Below are positions 56,676 to 64,000 of a stretch of 64,000 bases of DNA, piece after piece (within the stretch, counting starts at the first letter, position 1; every line of letters begins with the position of its first letter). The stretch is from Candidatus Oceanisphaera merdipullorum. Its GTDB lineage: Bacteria; Pseudomonadota; Gammaproteobacteria; Enterobacterales; Aeromonadaceae. The stretch spans positions 1 to 64,000 of the forward strand of contig JAHLFI010000006.1 of assembly GCA_018883865.1 (NCBI GenBank). Direction: 5' to 3'. A program made the translations under genes and the position numbers. The notes under the pieces are model-generated. The model searched no databases and was not told the DNA's origin. It saw only the letters and a list, made by a program, of their open reading frames with translations.

Positions 56676-59486
56676 TTATGCAGTCGGCGTCAGTGCGTGT
56701 TCCACTAGCGCTTTTTGTTGTTGTAAGTGAACAGAGGTGTAACCCACTGCCGGTGAGGCCGATGCTTCTCGGCCGCTGTAACTTAAGCGAGCCTCTGCCG
56801 GAATAGCGGCTCGGAAATGGTGCTGACTGCAATACCAAGCGCCCTGATTTTGTGGCTCTTCCTGACACCACACAAAATCGGTCACGTGTTGGTAATCTTG
56901 CAAAATCGCATCCACCTCTTGCTGTGGGAAAGGGTAAAGCTGCTCAATACGAATAATGGCCACGTCGGTTTGTTCGTTCTTGCGTCGTGTTTCCAGCAAA
57001 TCGTAATACACCTTGCCCGAGCACAGCACTACACGCTTCACGCCTTTGGGATCCAGATCATCTATTTCGCCAATTGCGTTCAAGAAAGTGCCGTGGGCCA
57101 TGGTTTCTAAGTCAGAAACCGCCAAAGGATGGCGTAACAAAGACTTAGGCGACATCACCACTAACGGCCGGCGCATGGGGCGCAAGACTTGGCGGCGCAG
57201 CATATGAAATACCTGAGCCGGCGTGGTGGGCGTGACCACTTGCATGTTGTGCTCGGCACACAGTTGCAAGAAACGCTCCAAACGAGCACTGGAGTGCTCT
57301 GGGCCTTGGCCTTCGTAACCATGGGGTAGCAAGAGCGTTAAGCCACACATGCGGCCCCACTTTTGCTCGCCTGAACTGACGAACTGGTCTATCACCACTT
57401 GCGCACCGTTGGCGAAGTCACCAAATTGCGCTTCCCAGATGGTTAAACCATCGGGCTCAGCCGTCGCATAACCGTATTCAAACGCCATGACCGCCATTTC
57501 ACTCAATACGGAGTCAAACACCTGAAACTGGCCTTGATCTTCGGACAAATGACACAAAGGCGTATAGGTACTGGCGTCTTCTTGGTTATGTAACACCGCA
57601 TGACGGTGGAAAAAGGTACCGCGGCCCGAGTCCTGACCGGTTAGGCGCACTTCATAGCCTTGGTCGCACAAGGTGGCATAGGCCAAGATTTCGGCGAACC
57701 CCCAATCGGCCAGCTTTTCGCCTTTGGCCATCAGCTTACGGTCTTCGTAAATTTTGGCCACTTGGCGCTGTAAAGGATGGCTGACGGGATAGTCAGTCAC
57801 ACGCTCGGCGACGTCTTTGAGATAGTCCAGCTCCAAGCGGTCGTTGTAAGGCATGTCCCATTCGTGGTGCAGATACGGTGCCCAGTCGACTGTGATGTTA
57901 TCCGTGGCGCGCCATTCGCTCACCACACACTCACCGCCATCAAGCGCATCACGATACTCATTGATCATCACGGTCGTGTCTTCGGCACTAATAGTACCGT
58001 TGGCAATCAGCTTGTCAGCGTAGATTTTACGCGGCGTAGGATGCTGCTTAATTTTCTTGTACATCAATGGCTGAGTCGCACTCGGCTCATCGGCTTCGTT
58101 ATGGCCATGGCGGCGATAACAAACCAAATCAATGACCACATCGCGACCAAACTCATTACGATAATCCAGCGCTAATTGAGTAACCTGTACCACGGCTTCG
58201 GGGTCATCGGCGTTAACGTGGAAAATCGGCGCCTGCACCATTTTGGCGATATCGGTGCAATATTCAGTGGAGCGCGTATCGCGAGGGTTAGAGGTGGTAA
58301 AGCCCACTTGGTTATTGATGACGATCCGTACCGTACCGCCCACGCCATAGCCGCGGGTCAGCGACATGTTGAAGGTCTCGGCCACCACACCTTGGCCAGC
58401 AAACGCCGAATCCCCGTGTATGGTGATAGGTAACACTTGACGGCCGTCTGGGTTAGATAAACGGTCCATGCGCGCGCGCACCGAGCCTATCACCACCGGA
58501 TTAACGATTTCTAAATGCGAAGGGTTAAAGGCCAGAGCCAAGTGTACGTTGCCACCTGGGGTTTCAAAGTCGGAGCTAAAACCCATGTGGTATTTAACGT
58601 CACCTGAGCTTTGCACTTCGTATTTGCCGGCAAAGGCGTCGAACAAGTCTTGCGGGCGTTTACCCAAGACATTAACCAGCATATTTAAACGACCACGGTG
58701 GGCCATGCCGATCACCACTTCTTTGCCGCCCAGCTCGCCAAAGCGGCGGATCAGCTCCTTGGTCATGGGCACCAAGGCATCGCCACCTTCTAGGGAGAAA
58801 CGTTTAGCACCGGGAAACTTAGCCCCTAAATATTTTTCTAGGCCTTCGGCGGCGTTTAAGCTCTCTAAGAAGCGCAGCTTGTCTGCTTTGCTAAACTTGG
58901 GTTCGCCGACCACAGTTTCCAGTTGACTTTGGATCCAGCGCTTTTCGCGGGTACTGGTGATGTGCATGTATTCTGCACCCACAGAGCCACAATAGGTTTT
59001 TTGCAGCGCGGCCACTAAGTCTTTTAACACCATGGTTTCTTGACCAATGGCGTAAGAACCCACGTTGAAGGTGGCATCGAGATCTGAACCGGTCAGGTTA
59101 TGAAACGCCGGATCCAACTCACTGACCAGCTTACGATCCCATAAATTAAGGGGGTCTAGATTGGCATTTTGATGGCCACGAAAACGATAGGCGTTGATCA
59201 GCTGCAAGACTTTTACTTGCTTGGCATCGGTATGCGGATCGCTGACCGGGGTGGCATAACGAGAAGTGTCTTTAGCCAGACGGCGAAAATAATCTCTTAC
59301 CTGTGAATGAGGAAGATCCTCTACGTCGTTCTCTTGCGGCGGCAACTCGCGAAACACGACTTGCCATTGCTCAGGCACCGACTCAGGATCGGCCAAATAA
59401 TCTTCGTAAAGGTCTTCGACATAGGTCGCATTGGCACCGGCCAGGTAAGAGGATTCCAGCCAGGCTTGCATAACGCCATTGTGCAT
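56676..59486 (-). CDS. sucA: 2-oxoglutarate dehydrogenase E1
   Basis: This 936-residue thiamine-diphosphate enzyme (E. coli 933) decarboxylates 2-oxoglutarate and succinylates the E2 lipoyl group. The N-terminal segment MQAWLESSYLAGANATYVED binds the E2/E3 complex. ThDP/Mg contacts are visible in IHGDSAFAGQGVV and RIVINNQVGFTTS, and GMAHRGRLNMLVNVLGK is conserved. It follows sdhB after a 173-bp gap containing an inverted repeat (CTCGACA / TGTCGAG) and T-rich sequence. Confidence 0.98.
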   Translation of the reverse strand: MHNGVMQAWLESSYLAGANATYVEDLYEDYLADPESVPEQWQVVFRELPPQENDVEDLPHSQVRDYFRRLAKDTSRYATPVSDPHTDAKQVKVLQLINAYRFRGHQNANLDPLNLWDRKLVSELDPAFHNLTGSDLDATFNVGSYAIGQETMVLKDLVAALQKTYCGSVGAEYMHITSTREKRWIQSQLETVVGEPKFSKADKLRFLESLNAAEGLEKYLGAKFPGAKRFSLEGGDALVPMTKELIRRFGELGGKEVVIGMAHRGRLNMLVNVLGKRPQDLFDAFAGKYEVQSSGDVKYHMGFSSDFETPGGNVHLALAFNPSHLEIVNPVVIGSVRARMDRLSNPDGRQVLPITIHGDSAFAGQGVVAETFNMSLTRGYGVGGTVRIVINNQVGFTTSNPRDTRSTEYCTDIAKMVQAPIFHVNADDPEAVVQVTQLALDYRNEFGRDVVIDLVCYRRHGHNEADEPSATQPLMYKKIKQHPTPRKIYADKLIANGTISAEDTTVMINEYRDALDGGECVVSEWRATDNITVDWAPYLHHEWDMPYNDRLELDYLKDVAERVTDYPVSHPLQRQVAKIYEDRKLMAKGEKLADWGFAEILAYATLCDQGYEVRLTGQDSGRGTFFHRHAVLHNQEDASTYTPLCHLSEDQGQFQVFDSVLSEMAVMAFEYGYATAEPDGLTIWEAQFGDFANGAQVVIDQFVSSGEQKWGRMCGLTLLLPHGYEGQGPEHSSARLERFLQLCAEHNMQVVTPTTPAQVFHMLRRQVLRPMRRPLVVMSPKSLLRHPLAVSDLETMAHGTFLNAIGEIDDLDPKGVKRVVLCSGKVYYDLLETRRKNEQTDVAIIRIEQLYPFPQQEVDAILQDYQHVTDFVWCQEEPQNQGAWYCSQHHFRAAIPAEARLSYSGREASASPAVGYTSVHLQQQKALVEHALTPTA

Positions 59487-59659
59487 TTTTATCCCTTTAT
59501 AACGTCTCGACAGGGTTACTGTCTGGGTGTTGTCGAGTTAAGCCGCCCTATTGAGCGGCCATTATCTTGCTCATTACTTAAATTTTTTTACTTAGCTCTG
59601 TTTACTTAAGTTCTGTTCTGTTCCGTTTGCTTAGGGTCTGTTGCCCGTGCGCGGTAAAA

Positions 59660-60406
59660 CTAGACGGCCCGCTTTAACAACATCGACTTTATATTGCCTA
59701 TGGCCTTGCTGGGATTTAAGCCCTTGGGGCACACATCGGTACAGTTCATTATGGTGTGACAACGGAACACGCTAAACGCATCTTCCATGCCCGACAACCG
59801 CTCTTCAGTGCCGGTATCGCGGCTGTCAGACAACCAGCGATAGGCCGACAATAATCCGGCGGGACCAATAAACTTATCTGGGTTCCACCAAAACGACGGG
59901 CAAGCAGTCGAACAACAAGCGCACAAAATGCATTCGTAGAGACCGTCTAACTTGGCGCGCTCTGCCGGCGTCTGTAAATGCTCGCGTGCAGGAGGCAGTT
60001 TTTCATCGGCAATAAGAAACGGCTTAATTTTTTCCCACTGAGTGTAAAACTGGGTTAAGTCGATAACCAAGTCGCGCACCACAGGCAGGCCAGGCAGCGG
60101 GCGTATGACGACCGTGTTAGCCGCCCCCTTATTGCCCAGCATATTGTTACCTTGCTTAAGCAGGGTCGACAAAGGCGTAATACAGGCCAGACCGTTTTTG
60201 CCATTCATGTTCATGCCATCTGAACCGCACACGCCTTCGCGGCAAGAGCGGCGAAACGACAAGCTAGGATCTTGTTCTTTTAACAGCAAGAGCGCGTCCA
60301 GTACCATCATGTCGGAGCCTTGCTCGACTTCCAGCTGATAGTCTTTCATGTACGGCTTGGCATCCGTTTCTGGGTTATAACGATAAACCGAAATAGTGAC
60401 TTGCAT
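59660..60406 (-). CDS. sdhB: Succinate dehydrogenase iron-sulfur subunit
   Basis: This 248-residue subunit carries electrons from FAD to quinone. The 2Fe-2S ligands are in CREGVCGSDG and GLAC. The 4Fe-4S and 3Fe-4S ligands are in CILCACCSTACP and CHTIMNCTDVCPKG. It is about ten residues longer than E. coli SdhB, with the extra mainly in PPAREHLQTPAERAKL. It lies 14 bp after sdhA. Confidence 0.98.
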   Translation of the reverse strand: MQVTISVYRYNPETDAKPYMKDYQLEVEQGSDMMVLDALLLLKEQDPSLSFRRSCREGVCGSDGMNMNGKNGLACITPLSTLLKQGNNMLGNKGAANTVVIRPLPGLPVVRDLVIDLTQFYTQWEKIKPFLIADEKLPPAREHLQTPAERAKLDGLYECILCACCSTACPSFWWNPDKFIGPAGLLSAYRWLSDSRDTGTEERLSGMEDAFSVFRCHTIMNCTDVCPKGLNPSKAIGNIKSMLLKRAV

Positions 60407-60420
60407 CTTGTTCCCCTCCC

Positions 60421-62187
60421 TTAGTAAGTCCGCGCTTTCGGCTCAAAGGCCGCACGATGATTCGGTGATAAGTTCACCGGGCGCGTACTCATAGAGTCAG
60501 TGATAGGGCTATACAAGGAATGGCATAACCAGTTGGCATCATCCCGCTCTGGATAGTCAAAGCGCGAGTGGGCGCCGCGGCTTTCGGTACGAAAATTTGC
60601 CGCGACGGCCGTGGCATAGGCAGTTTCCATCAGGTTATCTAACTCTAAACACTCGATACGCTGGGTGTTAAAGTCAGAGCTGGTGTCATCCAAACGTGCA
60701 TTATTAAGGCGCTCGCGGATTTTCTTCAGCTCAGCCAAACCTTCGGCCATGGCTGCTCCTTCGCGGAATACCGAGAAGTTATGCTGCATACACTCTTGCA
60801 AGTCTTTCTTAATTTGTACTGGGTCTTCACCGTCACGATTATTCTGCCAACGGTTATAACGCACCAGTGCTGCATCAATTTCGGTGTCGGTGGCGTCTTT
60901 CACGTCACCCAAAGCTTGCAATGCTTCTACCAAGTGGCGCCCCACTTCCCGACCAAATACCACTAAGTCGAGCAGTGAGTTACCGCCTAAGCGATTGGCG
61001 CCGTGTACCGATACGCAGGCCACTTCGCCGACGGCAAACAAGCCCTTCACTGGGGTGTCTTTGCCGTTTTCATCCAGTGTGAGCGCTTGGCCACTCACGT
61101 TGGTCGGCACACCGCCCATCATGTAATGACAGGTAGGAATAACGGGGATCGGTTCAAACACCGGATCCACGTGGGCAAAGGTACGAGATAATTCACAAAT
61201 ACCCGGCAGACGTGACTCCAGCACTTCTTTGCCTAAGTGATCGAGCTTGAGCTTTAAGTGCGGGCCCCAAGGACCATCACAGCCGCGGCCTTCGCGAATT
61301 TCGATCATCATAGAGCGCGCCACTACGTCACGGCTGGCCAAGTCTTTGGCGTTGGGCGCATAGCGCTCCATAAAACGCTCGCCGTCTTTATTCAACAAAT
61401 AACCGCCTTCACCGCGACACCCCTCGGTGACAAGCGTGCCGGCGCCGGCAATACCAGTAGGGTGAAACTGCCACATTTCCATGTCTTGCAGCGGCACACC
61501 GGCACGTATGGCCATGCCGATGCCGTCACCAGTATTAATGTGCGCATTGGTGGTGGACTGATAAATACGACCCGCACCACCTGTGGCTAAAATAGTCGCC
61601 TTGGCTTTAAAATACACCAGCTCGCCGGTTTCGATGTCGATGGCGGTACAACCCACGACTTCACCGTCGGCATTTTTCACCAAATCCAGCGCATACCACT
61701 CAGAGAAAACCGTGGTTTTATGCTTAACGTTTTGCTGGTACAGAGTGTGCAACAAGGCGTGGCCGGTGCGGTCTGAGGCCGCGGCGGTACGTGAGGCTTG
61801 CTCGCCACCAAAGTTCAGTGACTGGCCGCCAAAGGGCCGCTGATATATTTTACCGTTGTCGAGTCGTGAAAAAGGCAGACCCATTTTTTCAAGTTCAAGC
61901 ACGGCTTCAGGGCCGCTTTGACACATAAATTCAATGGCATCTTGGTCACCGATATAATCGGAGCCCTTGACGGTGTCGTACATGTGCCATTCCCAGTTAT
62001 CTTCATGGGTATTGCCAAGGGCTACGGTAATGCCACCTTGGGCGGACACGGTATGAGAGCGGGTTGGAAACACTTTTGAGAGCAGTGCACAACTTTTGCC
62101 CGATTCAGCTATTTGCAAGGCGGCACGCATGCCGGCACCGCCTGCGCCGATAACCACGGCATCAAATTCGCGAATGGTAATAGTCAA
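60421..62187 (-). CDS. sdhA: Succinate dehydrogenase flavoprotein subunit
   Basis: This 588-residue protein, identical in length to E. coli SdhA, oxidises succinate. The FAD site is [14 protein letters not shown], His45 in [11 protein letters not shown] is the covalent flavin ligand, and [18 protein letters not shown] is the family signature. TTG 62187 is the likely start, one base after the sdhD stop, with GGGGTG at good spacing. It gives [11 protein letters not shown], which matches the family N-terminus. Confidence 0.97.
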   Translation of the reverse strand: MTITIREFDAVVIGAGGAGMRAALQIAESGKSCALLSKVFPTRSHTVSAQGGITVALGNTHEDNWEWHMYDTVKGSDYIGDQDAIEFMCQSGPEAVLELEKMGLPFSRLDNGKIYQRPFGGQSLNFGGEQASRTAAASDRTGHALLHTLYQQNVKHKTTVFSEWYALDLVKNADGEVVGCTAIDIETGELVYFKAKATILATGGAGRIYQSTTNAHINTGDGIGMAIRAGVPLQDMEMWQFHPTGIAGAGTLVTEGCRGEGGYLLNKDGERFMERYAPNAKDLASRDVVARSMMIEIREGRGCDGPWGPHLKLKLDHLGKEVLESRLPGICELSRTFAHVDPVFEPIPVIPTCHYMMGGVPTNVSGQALTLDENGKDTPVKGLFAVGEVACVSVHGANRLGGNSLLDLVVFGREVGRHLVEALQALGDVKDATDTEIDAALVRYNRWQNNRDGEDPVQIKKDLQECMQHNFSVFREGAAMAEGLAELKKIRERLNNARLDDTSSDFNTQRIECLELDNLMETAYATAVAANFRTESRGAHSRFDYPERDDANWLCHSLYSPITDSMSTRPVNLSPNHRAAFEPKARTY

Positions 62188-62188
62188 C

Positions 62189-62533
62189 TTATACACCCCA
62201 CAGTACGACAACACCGGTCAGTACATAAACCAGCAGTAACACCACTACTCCACCCAGTAAAACACCACGCAAGAGCGCGCATTTCACATAGTCAGAGAGC
62301 ACCTGCCAGGCACCTATCCAGGCATGAACTAACACGCTTAACAGGGCCAGTAGCGTAAACACCTTAGTCGAGGTCTTGGCAAAAAAGCCGACCCACACAT
62401 CATAAGTAATGTCGTTAAGGGCGATAAAACCCACCAAATAGAGGGTGTACAAGGTCATAATGACGGCCGTCACACGCAACAATATAAAGTCGTGCGTACC
62501 GTTGCGGCCAACGCTTGCCGTAGTCGTTACCAT
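62189..62533 (-). CDS. sdhD: Succinate dehydrogenase membrane anchor SdhD
   Basis: This 114-residue anchor (E. coli 115) has three membrane helices and the haem-ligand region [19 protein letters not shown] (His of haem b). Together with SdhC it forms the ubiquinone site. Its start overlaps sdhC by 7 bp, and sdhA starts right after its stop. Confidence 0.96.
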   Translation of the reverse strand: MVTTTASVGRNGTHDFILLRVTAVIMTLYTLYLVGFIALNDITYDVWVGFFAKTSTKVFTLLALLSVLVHAWIGAWQVLSDYVKCALLRGVLLGGVVVLLLVYVLTGVVVLWGV

Positions 62534-62916
62534 ACCATTATCCCCGCTAACACTGACAATACTGCCGTTACACCAAAGGCCACCTTGGCACTCAACGCGC
62601 TCGACTCCGGCTCATCCCAGTAACCGAAATCAGTCACGAGATGACGTAAGCCGCCCACTATGTGATAAGCCAATGCCGTCAAAATCCCCCACAGGATAAA
62701 CCAGACGAAGAAACCGTCGAGTATCTCCACGACGTCCAGAAATCCGTCTCGAGACGAGAGCGAATGACTGAGCAGCCACAAGAGGATGGCGAGTGCAAAT
62801 AAGGTGATAACGCCGGAAACCCGGTGCAGAATTGATGCGATTGCAGCGACAGGTTGGCGAATAGTCCGTAGATCGAGGTTTACAGGTCTCTGTTTTTTAG
62901 TCACGGTATTGCCCAC
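62527..62916 (-). CDS. sdhC: Succinate dehydrogenase cytochrome b556 subunit SdhC
   Basis: This 129-residue anchor (E. coli 129) reads [34 protein letters not shown] (quinone-site Ser/Arg) and [20 protein letters not shown] (haem-ligand His). Three membrane helices are clear. It starts at GTG 62916 with GGAG close upstream; GTG 62904 is possible. It is the first gene of sdhCDAB-sucABCD and divergent from gltA. Confidence 0.95.
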   Translation of the reverse strand: MGNTVTKKQRPVNLDLRTIRQPVAAIASILHRVSGVITLFALAILLWLLSHSLSSRDGFLDVVEILDGFFVWFILWGILTALAYHIVGGLRHLVTDFGYWDEPESSALSAKVAFGVTAVLSVLAGIMVW

Positions 62917-63325
62917 TTGGCTCCATTGAGCTCGTTAGTTATTGTTGTAAATAGACATGCCCCAGATACACGAAATGAGCATTTTCAGCATGTTTTCACT
63001 GTAAAGCGGTGAATACCTTGGCATTCGTTATTTCGCTTCTCAACCTGCTAAATTCTCACTACAGCCTCGTCTATCCTCGAGAGCCAGTATATGAAGCACT
63101 ATTTATAATTACAACGAAGGCCTTGATCCAATTGCTAAATCTGTAAAGCCCGTCGCACTACGACTTAAGTGCTAGAGAACGAATGTGGAGGGAAATTGAC
63201 TTTGATCCATACTTCTGTTTTCAATATGCGCGCACCGTAGGATGCATTAGTAGTTAAACATCGATGCAAATTATGTAAAAATGCTTACCTGCGGACCTAT
63301 TATAAAAAAGCGAAGGAGACGTGCT
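62917..63325. other. Divergent promoter region of sdhC and gltA
   Basis: The 409-bp gap holds no gene. It must contain both promoters. ArcA, CRP and Fur-linked control are known for these operons in E. coli, but I could not assign a site with confidence. GAAGGAG before gltA (63311-63318 region) is the only clear signal. Confidence 0.5.
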
Positions 63326-64000
63326 ATGGCTGACCAAAAGGCCACTCTGCATCTGCCCGGCCAGGAACCCATCGAACTTCCTATAGCCTCAGGCACTGCT
63401 GGTTATGATGTTATCGATATCAGCACACTAGGCTCACATGGCTACTTTACCTACGACCCTGGTTTTATGGCCACGGCATCCTGCCGGTCCGACATTACTT
63501 ATATCGACGGTGATTTAGGTATCTTGCTGTACCGAGGCTACCCTATCGACCAGTTGGCAAAACAAGCGAACTATCTCGAAGTTTGTTACTTGCTGCTGTA
63601 CGGCGAAGCGCCAACGGCCAAACAATTCGAAGAATTTAAGCGTCTCATTATGCGCCACACTATGGTGCACGAGCAGCTGTCATCTTTCTTCAAAGGCTAT
63701 CGTCGTGATGCACACCCGATGGCGATTGTCTGCGGCGTGATTGCGGGCTTGTCCGCTTTCTATCACGACCCCATGGACATTACCGATCAGTCACACCGCG
63801 AAACGGCCGCACATCGCATGATAGCTAAGCTGCCGACTATCGCTGCTATGGCGTATAAATACTCGGTTGGACAGCCATTTGTTTACCCGCGTAATGACTT
63901 AAGCTATGCCGGTAACTTCTTGCAAATGATGTTTGCCGTCCCGTGCGAAGACTACAAGGTGAATCCGATAGTTGAGCGCGCCATGGACCGCATCTTTACC
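63326..64000 (+). CDS. gltA: Citrate synthase (5' part, runs off the window)
   Basis: The first 225 codons are present: [51 protein letters not shown] and [20 protein letters not shown]. These are typical of hexameric, NADH-sensitive type II citrate synthase of Gram-negative bacteria. The enzyme condenses oxaloacetate and acetyl-CoA. The start ATG 63326 has GAAGGAG eight bases upstream. The catalytic His/Asp region lies beyond the window end. Confidence 0.96.
   Translation, partial: MADQKATLHLPGQEPIELPIASGTAGYDVIDISTLGSHGYFTYDPGFMATASCRSDITYIDGDLGILLYRGYPIDQLAKQANYLEVCYLLLYGEAPTAKQFEEFKRLIMRHTMVHEQLSSFFKGYRRDAHPMAIVCGVIAGLSAFYHDPMDITDQSHRETAAHRMIAKLPTIAAMAYKYSVGQPFVYPRNDLSYAGNFLQMMFAVPCEDYKVNPIVERAMDRIFT

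Noticed and set aside
56002..56730. Open frame of about 242 codons on the plus strand
   Set aside because: Antisense to sucB and the sucA end, Ser/Ala-rich composition expected from reversing an Ala/Lys/Glu-rich gene.
1..64000. CRISPR array
   Set aside because: The only short regular repeat is the spacerless heptamer array at 2295; no repeat-spacer pattern or cas gene was seen.

Overview
The window is a stretch of chromosome from a gammaproteobacterium. The gene neighbourhoods point to the Aeromonadales, probably a marine Oceanisphaera/Oceanimonas-type genus. This is inference from the E. coli-like order gltA // sdhCDAB-sucABCD, the divergent gyrA/ubiG pair, ybfE-fldA-fur, nrdAB-yfaE and a Vibrio/Aeromonadales-style phaBAPC operon. 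No rRNA genes, CRISPR array, integrase or intact insertion sequence is visible.

Layout. 0-5.7 kb: a small membrane protein, a LexA-regulated-type small protein, flavodoxin, an L,D-transpeptidase convergent with the Lpp-type lipoprotein that such enzymes attach to peptidoglycan, Fur and GlnS. 5.8-10.1 kb: phaB-phaA-phaP-phaC for polyhydroxybutyrate, all on the minus strand. 11.1-14.3 kb: tRNA-Asn with its promoter, a catalytically degenerate GGDEF/EAL membrane protein, an unknown protein and a LiuR-like MerR regulator. 14.3-18.1 kb: serC-hisC-aroA. 18.3-27 kb: gyrA divergent from ubiG and a HAD phosphatase, then nrdA-nrdB-yfaE behind a DnaA box and two NrdR boxes. 27-38.6 kb: a decayed DUF4112 gene, a Pmp3 peptide gene, cis/trans fatty acid isomerase, a YcaC-like hydrolase, a PotE antiporter overlapping an Orn/Lys/Arg decarboxylase (an amino-acid-dependent acid-stress module), a dadA-like oxidoreductase behind a tandem glycine riboswitch, and a glutathionyl-hydroquinone reductase.

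38.6-46.6 kb is the accessory island. It is visibly A+T-rich. It holds an IS66 remnant and a compact minus-strand cassette of three genes: a C5 cytosine methyltransferase, a 989-residue protein with a MORC/MutL-type GHKL ATPase at its N-terminus and a histidine-kinase-type H-box plus ATPase at its C-terminus, and a translationally coupled receiver-domain protein with an unrecognised C-terminal region. Inverted copies of a 53-bp palindromic element lie on either side. This is the best candidate in the window for an undescribed system, probably a methylation-linked, phosphorelay-controlled conflict (anti-phage) module.

46.6-64 kb returns to core genes: guaB-guaA with a terminator between them, xseA, a chemotaxis receptor with a periplasmic haem-binding motif and an FNR-like site upstream, and the TCA block sucDCBA-sdhBADC facing the start of gltA, which runs off the end of the window.

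Several starts are not the longest possible. fldA, aroA, hisC, guaA, guaB, potE, ycaC and the MerR gene start internally to the longest open frame. xseA, sdhA and the receiver gene most likely use TTG.
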